A stretch of 64,000 nt of DNA from Dolomedes plantarius (taxonomy: Eukaryota > Arthropoda > Arachnida > Araneae > Dolomedidae): contig OU015490.1 of assembly GCA_907164885.2 (NCBI GenBank), forward strand, positions 202,652,135 to 202,716,134, read 5' to 3'. Positions 12,001-26,411 of this stretch are shown one piece after another. The notes under the pieces were generated by a model. That model made no database searches and had not been told where the DNA came from. It worked only from the letters and a program-made list of their open reading frames with translations. Position 1 is the first letter of the stretch. Every line of letters starts with the position of its first letter. Made by a program: the position numbers and the translations under genes.

Positions 12001-15000
12001 TGGAAAATATACAACTGATGAATTAGAAAGGTTAAAAAAGTAAGTGCCTGATAATTTTGGAATTTGCATTAATGTCAAATGCATGTGATTATACCAGGAT
12101 TCTTACTGTGCAAAATTATTCTTATGCGAAATAAACCATCATAAAAATTCAGATATTTGATGTGTTGTCTTATTAGGAAAAATTATAGATAGTTTTAGCT
12201 TTTCCTGAGCCAAAGAGGAAAAATGATTCCGAAATATTAGAGCACTGTGTATTCTTTGATCAGGTACAATTTTAAGTACAGGGTTTCCAGGCTAAAAGTA
12301 TCCAAAACTTATGGCTTATTTTTATGGAACTACTCATTAGAATTAAAAAAATATATTTAAATAGAGCGAACATCTCACCAAGTTTTATTATCAATCATAG
12401 ATTTCGATCATAGTATCATAGATTTTGATGTGTGCACCTTTTGTAGTACGACAAATGTCTAAATGGTAATCCAGTTCTCTCCAAATGTTTCGTAGCATAT
12501 CAGGAGTTATTACATGAATTACTTGAATGATATGTTTCTTCAACTCACCCACAGTTTCAATGATTTGTTTATACACAACGGATTTAATGAATCCCCAAGC
12601 AAAAAAAGTCTAATAACGCCTGATATGCTACAAAACACTTGGAGAGAACTGGATTACCATTTAGATGTTAGTCATGCTACAAAAGGTGCACACATCGAAA
12701 TCTATGATACTATGATCGAAATGTATGATTGATATTAAAACTTGGTGAGATGTTCTTTCTATTTAAATAACTTTTTTAAAATTCTAATGGATAGTTCTGT
12801 AAAAATAAGTCCTAACTTTTGGATGCTTTTAGCCTGGACACCCAGTATTATTAAGCTGCCTGTTCCTCATAGTGATTGATTAAAATATAGTTTCAGATAA
12901 ATCATGCTGGTATTACATGATTCTGTTTGTTAAATAAATTGAAACTATTTCCATAAGAACCTTGATATCAGATCTTGAGCCCAATTTTTTGCATTTAAAT
13001 GCAGATTAAGATTAACAAAGAAGAAAAAAAAATCCTCTAAACCATGAAAAAGTTGAGGAATGCTATAGTGTGTTGCTTAATGAATATTATTTAACTATTC
13101 AATTAGAATTAAAATGTTTTTTTAGGTATGAGTTATGAAAAATATTAATATCCTTGACTCAAGTTTTCATAAAGTTTCTAGAGATGAATAATTAAAGCAA
13201 ACCCTTGAAAAGATCCTGTACAGAATATATATATGTATGTATGTATGAAATATCTTAAATATTATGCCCTCCATTCTAGCATTTAAATTCCCTTTCCTAA
13301 ATCCAATCCCCAGTAATATTAATGTATTGCTTTAAAAGCCTTAACCACAGAACTTCCCATGAATCGCATGCCTTTGCATTTCTACACGTGTATATGTCCC
13401 AATTCAGGAGTGGGTTAGCATTGTGAGCCCCTAAATCTGCTGACTCTACAAAAAATAGCAACTTTTTTTTTTGTTTGTTCCCCCCTCTCGCGCTTAAGGT
13501 TGAAAGGTGATATTACTTCCGAGCTGTTCTTCTGAATGAATGGATGTATTTCTATCACTCTATTAACCGATTCATCCCAACTGCTTCCAAGTTTAATTTT
13601 TATTCCTTTCAGGCTGAGTCTAGCTCCAGCCATGTAAATATGAGCTAGTTTTCCCTTTCAGATTATAGTTTAAGAACATGATGTAATGGGTATATTACAT
13701 ATATATATATATATAAATAATTTCTTTTTCCTTTAACAATTTTTATAAGTTGTTTTGTTTATAATTCTGGATTTTTGGCGTGTTAAAAGTAGAAAAGAGG
13801 TAATTGATGTTTATAAGAATTTAGTTAAAGTTGCAAATTAATTAGTGTACCCGAATATAACAGAAATGTGTGTCTTTAAGTTATTATAGACTACATTTTA
13901 AGAACACCAACTTTAATTAAATGTTAAAAATGCATTTTAATAACCACAATATTATTAACACTAGAAAGACAGCTGTCGTCATTTTGACAGTTTCGGACAT
14001 ACTATTTAGCGCTATGTCTGCATTTATGTTCTCGGGCTTCTGAAATTTTATGACTTTTTCTAATTTTATGCGAAATATGCACACTCATGTACAAAATTAT
14101 ATTCGACAGTAAAGAGGGGGAGAAAATGTGTTGTATACCTATTAAGATTGAAAGCCGTCAGTTTGATGGCAATATAGAAAACAGGCAGAAAGCTTTAAAA
14201 TAATACCAGAAAAATGGTATTTACTTTTCGTCTCTTCACTCTTTTGCAAATAACAGAAATATTAGCATTGAAAAATAAGGACTGCACAAACCATGTATAT
14301 ATTTTTATGTATAAACCATACCAGGTTGTCAGCTCGGCATACCTGCATAAAAATATATCTAAATATATACTAACTTATAATATATTGGTATGAAATAGTT
14401 CAGAATTCAAAGTATTTAACCATTTTAGAAAAAATTTAACTATTTTAAATTCTTGATTTTATTTTTAACCATCAAAATGACAGTGTTCAGTCTTTTTAGT
14501 AAGAAAAAAAAATCCTGTCTTTCTAGTGTTAAGCTCAGAGAGATCTTTAAAAAGTTAAATTCCATTTACTGAGATTGATACATTCAGTATGTTAGTATTT
14601 AAACAGTAAAGTTTGCAGAGATATATGAGAAAATGGCATTGACACTTATTTTATCAGCTAGAAAAATCTTTGTTATTGAATAATGAAATTTAATGTATTT
14701 ACCCTACTTTATCTCCTTTATCTTTGATAGATAAGAATTATTCATAAATCTACTGTCTAGTTTTCTTAAACATTAAAATCTAAAACATTTTCCTTGTAGA
14801 TTACGTTCTGTGTATGGCAATGACTGGCAATCCATTGGGGCTGCAATGGGACGAAGTGCTTCCTCAATTAAAGATCGCTGTCGATTGATGAAAGATAACT
14901 GTAATCAGGGTGAGTTACTAAAATTTTATAGATGTTTTTTAAAATCAGAAAAAAATTCCATGAATAATGTTTAAAGTATTAGAGATATTTAGCTGTTTTG

Positions 15001-18000
15001 TTTGGATGCTGTATTAGGATATGGGAGGTTATCAACATATTTGATACTCCTTCTGGAGAGAGTCATTACAATCCTCCAAATTGTCAGTATTAATGTTCGT
15101 ATAATAGATGCCAGATGGAGGAGGGTAGCATTATTTAACTGTTAACTTGACTCCTCCACTCATCATATGCTAGTGGAGATCATATCTGCTATTATTTTAC
15201 TTACTACCCAGCACCCTTAACACTTTGAGGTCTATGCCCGAGTGTCACTCGGGTTCCCATTTTCTTTGAAGCGGACTAAGCCTGAGAGTCTCTCGGGGTC
15301 AACTTCTAACTCTCTGAACTACAAAAATACCAATTATATACGTCCACCATCTTTTTAGATATTATATATGAACCTTCTACTTTAAAAAAAAATATAGAGA
15401 GGGGGCAGCACCTAACAGATGTAAATTTTTGAAACAATGTAGAATCCAAATTCAAATCAGGGTTAGTTTGAACGCTGTTTGGGCAAATCCATACTTTGAA
15501 ATGTACCACACCAAAGCAAATTTTATTAAATGATGCTATTTATCAATAAAAGCTATTTTTAGATCTTTGTAAACCATTTGGGTAAGTTTTTATTCAATTT
15601 TATTTAAAATTTCAGGTTAAAAAATAATGTTGCCTTATGCGGAACTTTTTTTTTCACTTTAAAACTTGATTTTTTCAATAATTTCTCATTAAATATTAAT
15701 TTTTAGTATATTTAAATATTTTCTACATTATGAATAAAACCAGTTTAAAATTTATAATAAAAAATTGCTAAGACATACATCTTCAAAGTATCTTTTAAAA
15801 AAAATAAAAGTACCAAAAACCCTCAGTCCAGAGGGAGACATACGGTCGAAATAGCTCAGACCTAAAAGTGTTAATGGGGATTCTTAGTTTAGTGTTGGAC
15901 ACGTTTTATATCCTGAGAATATATAAAAATTCTACTGTCAATATTGTGTCTGTGGTGTCACCCTTAATGAGGAAAGAGTGGTGTAATGTTTAGGGATTCT
16001 TAGTGTTGGGCAGGTTTTATATCCTGAGAATGTATAAAAAATTTACTGTCAATATTTTGTATGTGATATCATCCTTAATGAGGAAAGAGTGATATACTGT
16101 TTAGGGATTCTTAGTGTTGGGCAGGTTTTATACCCTGAGAATGCATGAAATTTATACTGTCAATATTTTGTCTGGGATGTCCTTTCATGTTTGTCCAGTA
16201 AATATTTAAAACTGTAACAATGTTGCCCTGACTGGTTTTCTTTAAGACCATTTGAGCCAATACATTAAATTGCATACAGTTAGTGCATATACTTTATACT
16301 TTGCATCTGTACATTCATATCTTTTATTCATAAGGTGTGTGTTTTTGTTTTAATTCTCTCCACAAGTTTCATGACAGTTGTATTTACAGAATTTTAATTA
16401 TGTAAAAATATCTGTTTTTGCATAATTAAATACATTCTAAGAAATTTCTGTTTATGTTGATAAATGTTTTGTTGTCATTATTCTTTGTGCAAAAGCTCAT
16501 TTTCTGTTTAGGTTTGAGAAAGATTTTAAAGTTGACTTATATAAAATATATGAGGAGGTGAGTCATTTCCCTAAGAAAGAAAAAGACAAAAGTCAATAGG
16601 GGGAAATGTTTCTTAATTTTACTTTCAAGATTGCTCTAAAGAAGTATTTTCTGCAAGGTTTGGAGGTCTCCCCCCCCCCCCCGTTTTACAGTGATTTTAT
16701 AATTGGGATACTAAAGCATTCAATCTTTAAACACTTTTTTTTTGACAGTTTCATTTATAAATCTTGGAATTTTTTAAATTGAAAATGTGAGTTATTTAAA
16801 AAAAAAATACTTTTGTGTTTGTGAGTGTTGTCATGTTTAATTTTCCTAATGAAAAGCAGGAAAATGCTGGCAGAAATGTTTTTTCAGACATTCTTGCCTC
16901 TTTCTTTTTTTAATAAAAACCATAAAGACATTAAATTAAAATAGCATAAATTTTCATTTCTGGTTTTATAGAATTTTGTACATTTGTAATTTATTCCATA
17001 ATTGTCCTTTTAAAAATATTTTTTTTGTTTAATCTGCAATCTTTTTGTAGGTAAATGGCTACCTGCTGAAGAAAGGAGACTAGCAGAGGCAGTTTATGAA
17101 CTAGCTAATGCACTTCCAGGTGAAATGATTTCAACAGGTTTGTCTTGGGCTGTTGTGGCAGAAAGAGTGGGTACTCGTTCTGAAAAACAATGTCGTACAA
17201 AGTGGCTCAATTACTTAAATTGGAAAGTTGCTGGTGGAACTGACTGGACAAGAGAAGATGATGTTACCTTAATCTGTAGGTTAGTTTGAAAAAAATACAA
17301 AACATTTTTTATGTAAATGGAGTATCATATGGTTAATTAATCTATATATATATAAAACAGTTCCAGAACTAACTAACTGACTGACTAACATATAGTGCAC
17401 AGACCAAACCGCTGGATCTAAAGGGCTGAAATTTTGCATGGCAATTCTTCATATAGTGTAGGGGTGCACTAAGAAAGATTTTTGAAAAATTCTTCAATTT
17501 TTTTTAAAATTAAATTTTTAAGCTTTTTTGTAACTTTTTTAAAGTTTGCATTTAAAATAATAATCTGAGGGTTATAAAATTTATATTTAAAGAAAGATCA
17601 TAAAAATTCCTTTAAAATGAAATCTTTTTCAAATCCTTACCTCTATTTTCTGATTTTTTAGCAAATTTTTAAAGATTAATTATTAGAATTTAATTTATTA
17701 AATGCTGATCAGGTGGTTTATTTTCCTTTTGTGATACTTTAAATTAATTTTGCGTCATGTGCTTAACAACAAAATAAATTGACCAAAAAAATATTAAAAT
17801 ACGGTAAAAGATGAAATTTAACTACTTGACTGATTGAGATAGAAATATTTTAAGAATTTAATCCAAATTAGTATGTTTTATGGATATTAAATATACAAAT
17901 TAACTGCATGCATTGACTGTTGTGTTTAATTTGAATATTTTGTTCTACATTATTTTGTCTATAAAAATATCTTACGATTGTTTATAAATATACAGGGTGT

Positions 18001-21000
18001 CCCAGTTAAACATTTTAGAACTTCTACAAGGGGTAGGGTGCATCCTGACGACTCGAAATCATATATCAATGTAGGGTTGAAAATGCTTTCCTGAAGTGGT
18101 GATGTACACAGTAAACCATAAAGAAAGAGACCGTAAGTGGATAATCATTTTAATAATAAATGTAGAAAACCAAAAGGTACAGGGGTCAAAGTAAGTGTTC
18201 AAAGTTTTTTCCACCAACTGCAATGCAGACCTCACATCTCCGGCGCATGGAATTCCGAACATTCTGGAATAATCCAGGTTCATCTCTAATTTTTCCGGCC
18301 GCTACTGCAATTCTTGCAACTAGATCCTCAGCATTGTCAACGGGGGTGTCATAAACCCGTGTTTTCATGTGTCCCCATAAATAAAAATCAAGACATGATA
18401 GGTCTGGTGACCGAGCAGGCCAATGCACGAAACCACCACGTCCGATCCACTGTTGGCCAAATCTGATGTCTAGGTAGTTATGGCAGCTGCCCCACTAAAA
18501 TCTGCAGCCCCGTACACCAAATGTATGTTGGCTAGGTCTGCATTCATATAATTAGCTATCCTACTAACTCTGAGTCCTTGTGTGAAATGACGATTCCCTG
18601 CACGAACACTCGGAACTTTCCCGCAACACCATCTACCCCTTCAGGAAAGCATTTCCAACCCCACATTGCTATATGATTTCGAGTCGTCAGGATTCACCCT
18701 ACCCCTCATAGAAGTTCTGAAGCATTTAACTAGGACACCCTGTATATACATATATTTGGCATTAATTGCATACATTGACCGTTGTATTTAATTTGAATGT
18801 ACTCCGCAGCAAAGCACGGGTATTCACCTAGTTTTGTTATATAAAAGTTATGTACTTATGTATTTATTATTTTTTAGTAATGGTTTTTTAATTGATATTG
18901 ATATTACAGGTTATATCTTGTTATTAGTACTTTTGTTGAAAGTTAATTTATTGAACCTGCAAACAACTGAAGTTACTAACATATAAATAGGTTCTGAGTT
19001 AGTATCTCATGTACTTTTAGCTGATAATTGATCATAGAATTTTAGATAAACCTTTATTCTGATTCAAAAATAGTTAAATTTACCCAGTTAATGCAATATA
19101 TACTTAAAAGGTTTGAAATCTATATCAATAAACATATTTCTCACATAAAACATATTGTTTGTTGAGGTTTATTTCTGTCTTGCCACTACAACTATGTCTA
19201 TAAATGAAACAGGTCATGCGGCAGAAAATCCGTCCTAAAAAAATGACACACTTCCTTCCTAAAAAAATTGTATAATTTTAGCCGTGTTTTCATGTGGTGG
19301 AAAAAAAAAAAAATTTTTAATGCTAAATCCCTTTAGATGAAGATTTTTATTTTAATGTTGTTAGTTCCAATTATAAATGCACCAGATAGAGCCCAACATA
19401 ATAACCAAGTCCTTCTGGGATTGAATCCCTGCTGCTGAATTGGCTGTGACCACAATTTAGACTGAGCACCCCTGGGGCGAACATATCACAGATTGAAAGC
19501 GACTCGACAAATGCTAAATCTTTAATCACTTATATAATTACAACTGTGTGTTGAACTCTCTTTCATAAAAGTATGTTGTAATATATCTATTTTTTGTTTT
19601 GTTTTAGAGTTTATGCATTAAATGCAACAGATGAAAATCATGTGGATTGGGCTGAATTAGCCAAAGGATGGTTAAGGTAAATAATTGGCATTGAATAAGT
19701 GATAAGATGTGATTATTTGAGGTGTAATTATTTTCACAATGTATGCTTTAAGGTGATTCTTTTATACTGTTTTTCCCATCCCCTATGTAAATGACCATCA
19801 CAAAATTCAATGGCATGTCATGTAATGTTTTGGTACTAAGTGTTGTTTAGTTCTGGTTTATATTTCAGTATTAATTCTGTAAGAAATTATGTGTAAAAAA
19901 ATGAATTTTCCTCATTGATGATTGTCCCAATTAATATTATTATTAGTCAAACCCCATTATAGTGAACCCGGTATATAATGAGCGAAAATTTTGGTCCCGC
20001 AGTTTTCTTATTGTATGTAATTTAATTAGTATTGTGTAAGTTTAATGTAATTGATTTTAGTTGATTTAATTCATTAATGATCAATTTTAATAGATTTTAT
20101 CTTTTTTTTTAATATATCATTAATGAATACAGAATAATTGGCATTGAATAAGTGATAAGATGTGATTGTTTTAGATATAATTATTTATTTTCATAGTGTA
20201 TGCATTAAGGTGATTCTTTTATACTGTTTACCCATCCCCTATGTAAATGACCATCATTAAATTCAATGGCATGTCATGTAATGTTTTGGTACTAAGTGTT
20301 GTTTAGTTCTGGTTTATATTTCAGTATTAATTCTGTCAGAAATTATGTTTAAAGAAACAAATTTCCTCATTGATGATTATCCCAATTAATATTCTTATTA
20401 GTCAAACCCTGTTATAGCGCACCTGGTATATAATGAAGAAAAAATTTTGGTCCGGCCGTTTTCTTATTGAATGTTATTTAAATAGTATTGTGTCAGTGTA
20501 ATGTAATCGATTTTAGTTGATTTAATTCATTAATGATCATTTTTAATAGATTTTATAATTTTTTTAATATATCATTAATGAATACACATTGAAACTAGTG
20601 AGTTATAGATTTTGTGAACTCTAGCATTTTTCTTAACAGTTCAAATATAGCGAACCACCGGATAAAATGAACAAAACCTTTGGCCCCTTGAAGTTCATTA
20701 TAACGGGGTTCAGCTGTATGTTAAATTGTTCCTTGGCAGGCATTATATACACTGGTGTAAGAAATTAAGAGAATTTGCAGACTTCGTCGATTATCTCTAA
20801 AACTACTGTACCGATTTTAATGAAATTTGATATGTACATTGATACAATACAAAACAAATAACCATTCAATAATTGTAATACACACACATGATCATGTGTA
20901 ACACTCATTGGAGTCAGAAGGTATAAAATAGTGGTTGCAGAATAAACGAAAAAAATGGGTTAATTCTTGGTGTTATTTTGTAGCAAGCAGTTAATTTCAA

Positions 21001-24000
21001 ATTGTAACAGTAAAAATGAGTTAGATGATGGAACCAACATTTAGATGATGGAATGAGCTGGTGAATTGTGGGGAGGCTAGAAGCAGGCCAATCTCAAGTC
21101 CAAATTTGTAGAGAGTTCAATTTAATTCCCAGCGTCATGTGTAACTTATGGAAACAGTTCCAGGATACCGGATCCATCGAGAGAAAGCCTGGGCAAGGTC
21201 GTCAAAGAGCCACGACGGCCAGAGATCGCCATTTGTCGATTATAGCGAAGCGTAACAGGAGTGCTACAGCTTCTCAGCTCTCTCGTGACTTGTATGCAGC
21301 CACAGGAACCCGTGTATCAAGGGTGACTGTTTCCAAAAGACTTCATGAGAGAGGGTTGTTTGCAAGAAGACCTGCTGTTTGCGTCCCGCTCACTTCTACG
21401 AACAGGAGAATCCGTTTATCATGGTGCAGAGAGCATAGAGATTGGAGTATGGATCAATGGGCGACCGTTCTCTTCACTGATGAGTCCTGGTTCAGCCTAA
21501 ACACCGATTCTCGCCATACGTTCATATGTTAGGAAAAAAAGCCGTTTTTCCCTAAGCCATTTTTACTAAGTGAGCCGTATGTTTGACGTCACCATTACCA
21601 TCGATTGTGTCACCCACCGATAGCTATGATGCAATCACCAACCCAATGACGTACACCTTCATGATGGTTGACACTTTAACCGGAACTTTAACCTCATGAA
21701 AATATTTGCATATTTCCACAGACGAGCGCGCCACCAGATGGCGGCACACACACTAGTCGTGTATAAAAGCCGCAGCAGCGAGGCAGCTGTGTAGGTTGGT
21801 AGTTAGATTGTAGTTGGTTCGTTGGTTGATGGTAGATCGTAGATGGTTCGAGGGTTAGCTATTAGGTAGTTAGTTAGTTACCCGAAGCCAGTGACAGCCA
21901 GCAGTTATGCGCTAGGCAGAGGTACTCTCAATGCATGCAATGTGAGGAAGCAAAAAGCAAGATAGTTTACAACATGCTTGGTGAACCACGCTCTGCCACC
22001 AGATCCTATCCAGGCATCTCCAGAAGTCGCCCAGTTCTTCCATATAGCTAGACTTCTGCACGGACGGATCTCCAGCTGAGCACCAGCAGATATTTCCAGA
22101 ACCTTTTGGGGCTGTGTCTGGGCAACTAGCATCGGAACTTGGTATCTGCGTATGTTTACCCATACAGAGATAAAGTACATAAACATCAACCAGGTTGTAC
22201 CGAACTTTTAATTTTTATTTCACCTCCGTTTAACTTACGTTAAGTAAGCTTTGAAGTCAAGAAGCTTTACCTTATGTTATAAATGAGACTTTTACCTTTA
22301 TTTCTGAATGTTGCTTGTTTTTGTTTTCAGTGTCCGCTAATGAATAAACGTTAGCTTATTTTTAAACTTATTTTTGTTATTATTGTATGTTTGTACATCA
22401 CACACTATTTCCGGCTAATATAGCTACTTTTAAGAAACTTATCGGGTTATCGTCCATATTACACGAGTAGGGATTCGGCATTCCTGCCAAATTCCCTAAC
22501 ATCATATGGAGAGAACCAGGGACCTGCTACCTACCCTCCAATGTCCGCGAAATCGACCATTATGGCGGAGGAGGTTTAATGGTCTGGGCAGGCATCATGT
22601 TAGATGGCCGCACACCTCTCCATGTCTTTGAAAGAGGCACTGTGACTGATGTGAGGTATAGGGATGGGGTCTTGGAGCCCTATGTTCTCCTTTTCAGGGG
22701 TGCAGTTGGCCTTGAGTTCATTTTAATGGACGATAATACGAGGCCACATAGAGCTCTTCTGGTCGACTAATTTCTAGAGTGAGGATATTCGCCGGATGGA
22801 TTGGCCAGCCAGATCTCCTGACCTTAACCCTATAGAGCATGTCTGAGACGCTCTGGGGAGGGCAATTGCAACTCGCAACCCCCCTCAGAGAACCATCCAG
22901 GGAATGAAAACAGCGTTGCTGAATGAGTGGGGCCAATTGCCACAGGAAATGATAAACTGCCTTATTTCAAGTATGAAATCATGCTGCGAGAGCTGTATAT
23001 CTGTAAGAGGGGACCATACCCCTTATTAACCCATCTATTAACTCATTTTTTTGTTTATTCTGCAACCGCTGTTTCATACCTTCAGACTCCAATGAGTGTT
23101 ACACACCATTATGCATGTGTATTACAATTATTGAATAGTTATTTGTTTTGTATTGTATCAATGTATGTACATATCAAATTTCATTAAAATTGGTACAGTA
23201 GTTCTAGAGATAATCAACCAAGTCTGCAAATTCTCTTAATTTCTTACACCAGTGTAGATCTTTTACCAGAAAAACTGCTATTACTTCCATATATAATACT
23301 AAAATTTAAGTTTGTTATCTGCTATGTAATACGAATTGAATGCAGCTTAACACATTATTTGTAAGAATATAGTAATTTTGAAATGAAAAATAAAACAAGA
23401 ACATAAGTTTTGCTATAGATGTTGCCACACATTACTGAATTATAGATATACAGTGGAATCTCAATCGATCGTTCCCCTAATCATCGTTTTCCCATATGTG
23501 TCATTTATTTCACTCAGTCCTGATGATCATATTTCTTTATTATGTTCTCCCATTTATCATTCAGTTCAGTTGGTCCCTTGAAAAACGATAGATCAAGATT
23601 CTGCTGTATTTAATTTTATTTCAGGATGTTCATCAAACAGGAATAAAGATAATAATTTATATCAAATTTCATTGCTGCAATCTGCTGTCAGTATCTGGAA
23701 TTTTTTTGTTTTCAGAAAAATGGCATTTGCATGGTAATGTGGCTCTTAAGCTGTGAAAAACAAAAGTGTTAAATTATTTGGGAAGATGGCAAATCAATCA
23801 AAAGTGTTCTTTGTTCATCAGACAGAAGTTAATCTTAAAAATGGAGAATAATTTATTCTAATTCTTGAATTAAGATTTATAAAATATTCACCTAACATTT
23901 CTCAAAGTTAATCTTTATTGCTGTGCACTGAGGTAAGCTTTTATACTTTATAAGATTTAAATGTTGGGTGACACTTACCAGGGTATTAGTGTTTCTACCA

Positions 24001-24283
24001 GGTTCTCGATTGTTGTTACGTCTAAGCAACATTAATATCTCAGTAATAATTTAGTTTAATAAAGTGGACAATTATAATTTTGAAAAAATTTATTCATACT
24101 TTGTTTTGCATTTTTTTAAAGTATTTTTTTAAAAATTTTAGTGTACGATCTCCTCAGTGGTTAAGAGGGAAGTGGTGGAGCCTTAAACGCCATGTGCCAA
24201 ATTCTAATGTTATTTGTTTTCAAGGTAAGTGATACGGTATGTATAAGCATACATGACAACTTTCTTTCTCTTTCTCTCTAGAT

Positions 24284-24321
<38 letters not shown>

Positions 24322-26373
24322 ACATACACACACACACACACACAGTATAACCTCCCAAATCCGGAATCGTTCAGGACATGGCAATTCCAGATTTGGGAAT
24401 TTTCTGGATTTGAGAGGTTTTTAAATAACACTACAAAATTTTAGGAAAAAAAAACACTTAAAAAATCATGTAAAATAATTTAATTATTAAATAAACCTGA
24501 ATACAGAACATATAATTACATTATAATTTAAACATTTCAGTCAATAATGTCTGTTGCTTTAGTTCCAGCTTACTAGAAATTATTTTTTCTCGAATCCTAT
24601 ATACTGCCATAATTTCATGTTCTGAGATAAAATTCCGCTGTTCTAAGCCTAATATTGTTTTATCTAATGATTTTAACAGGTCTTCCATTGACATTCTTTT
24701 GTTTTCAGGGCATTCTGAATCACTTTCACGATCGCTGTCATCATAACGTTTGTTATTTACCACACTATCAATAATTTCAGAATCGCTCAGAGAACCGACG
24801 ATCAGCACATTTTCGTCAATGTCTAAAACTTCCTATATGTCCAATTTTTATATATATATATATTAACGGGTGGGCGAAAAGTCCTTGACACATTTCAGAA
24901 AATAATATATAAAATAGAAATTGCCATAAAAGAGTTCAGTTTGCGGTCACTTATTTATTAGAATGTTAAGTTTTTTTATCAACAGAAAATTTCGAACTGC
25001 TGCCATAAGAGGGCGCCACGGGACCAAAAATCCATAGAATGACATATTCTCGATTTCAAATGCCATTTCTTAGCTTTGTTTGCAAATTGCGTCATTTTTA
25101 AAATGACTTCTCCCACTGAAAAGGCGAATTGTGTTGGTTGGTATTTTGAAAGCAAATCAATTGTAAAAGTGCAACATAACTTTCATATCAAATTTAATAA
25201 ACCACCTCCAAATCGGAACAGCATTTTGTCCTGGCATAAGAAATTTCTAGAGACTGGTAGTGTTCTGGATAAACCAAAAAGTGGTCGACCATCAACCTGT
25301 GATGGCAATGTCGAACGAATACGTGAAGCTTTTACTCGTTCTCCTTCGAAATCAACAAGACAGGCTTCCATTGAATTAGGAGTTGCCCGATCATCAATAA
25401 GGGATGTGCTCCATAAACGACTGCACGTTAAACCATACAAAATGCAACTCGTACAGCAATTAAAACCAAGTGATTTGCCAATGCGTTTCATCTTTGCTAT
25501 TGATATGCTGCATCGCATTGATGTTGATAATGATTTTTTACAACGCATTATCTTTACGGACAAAGCAACTTTTCATTTGTCGGGCCACGTCAATAAGCAC
25601 AACACCAGAATATGGGGATCTGAAAATCCACACTTTATAATTGAAATGGTATGTGATAGTCCAAAAGTTAATGTTTGGTGTGGTTTAATGGCAGACCGTG
25701 TCATTAGTCCGTTCTTCTTTGTCGAATCGACTGTAACTAAAGAAGTTTATTTGGATATGTTGCAGTTATTTGCCATTCCACAAATATCACATATACCTAA
25801 CATCTTTTGGCAACAATATGGAGCTCCACCACATTGGGGGAAAATTGTACACAGCTACCTCGATACACAATTCCCTCAGCGATGGATTGGACAAGATGAT
25901 CCACTAGTATGGCCACCAAGGTCTCCAGATTTAACTCTTCTTGATTTTTTCTTGTGGGACTATGTCAAGGACAAAGTCTTCGCTTCGAAAATGACCGACA
26001 TTACACAGCTCAAGACACGGATTATCGAAGTCATTGAGAATATTTCACAATCCATGTTGACAAGCACATGGAATGAGATCGAGTATCGCCTAGATGTGAC
26101 ACGAGCTATTAAAGGTGCCCATATCGAAATTTGGTAACAAGAAACTTGTTCTGTAAGGGTAGCTATTAAAAAGTTTTTCGTATAAAATGTCATTCTATGG
26201 ATTTTTGGTCCTGTGGCGCCTTCTTTTGGCAGTAGTTCGAAATTTTCTGTTCATAAAAAAAACTTAACATTCTATTAAAGAAGTAACCGCAAACTGAACT
26301 CTTTTATGGCAATTTCTATTTTATATATTATTTTCTGAAATGTGTCAAGGATTTTTCGCCCACCCAGTGTATG

Positions 26374-26411
<38 letters not shown>

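Larger units (their letters stand above)
20750..23254 (+). mobile_element. Tc1-like transposon split by a solo LTR
   Basis: Long terminal inverted repeats (about 215 bp, outermost CACTGGTGTAAGAAATTAAG) are flanked by TA at 20748-20749 and 23255-23256. Without the LTR the element is about 1.5 kb. The transposase reads from 21068 (HTH region, FTDESWFSL first acid) to the LTR at 21527. It resumes after 22506 ([18 protein letters not shown] second acid). Further on are a TAA, a 1-base frameshift, then [13 protein letters not shown] with the third acid, and another stop where a Trp is expected. It is a dead DD34E element. Confidence 0.92.

Noticed and set aside
15877..16190. Regular repeats considered as a CRISPR-like array
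   Set aside because: Units are 111-116 bp, adjacent and similar throughout, with no short repeat/spacer structure; the genome is eukaryotic.
11852..24224. Alternative identity as TTF1/REB1-type Myb factor
   Set aside because: The [14 protein letters not shown] and [11 protein letters not shown] blocks before the Myb repeats are specific to DMTF1-type proteins.
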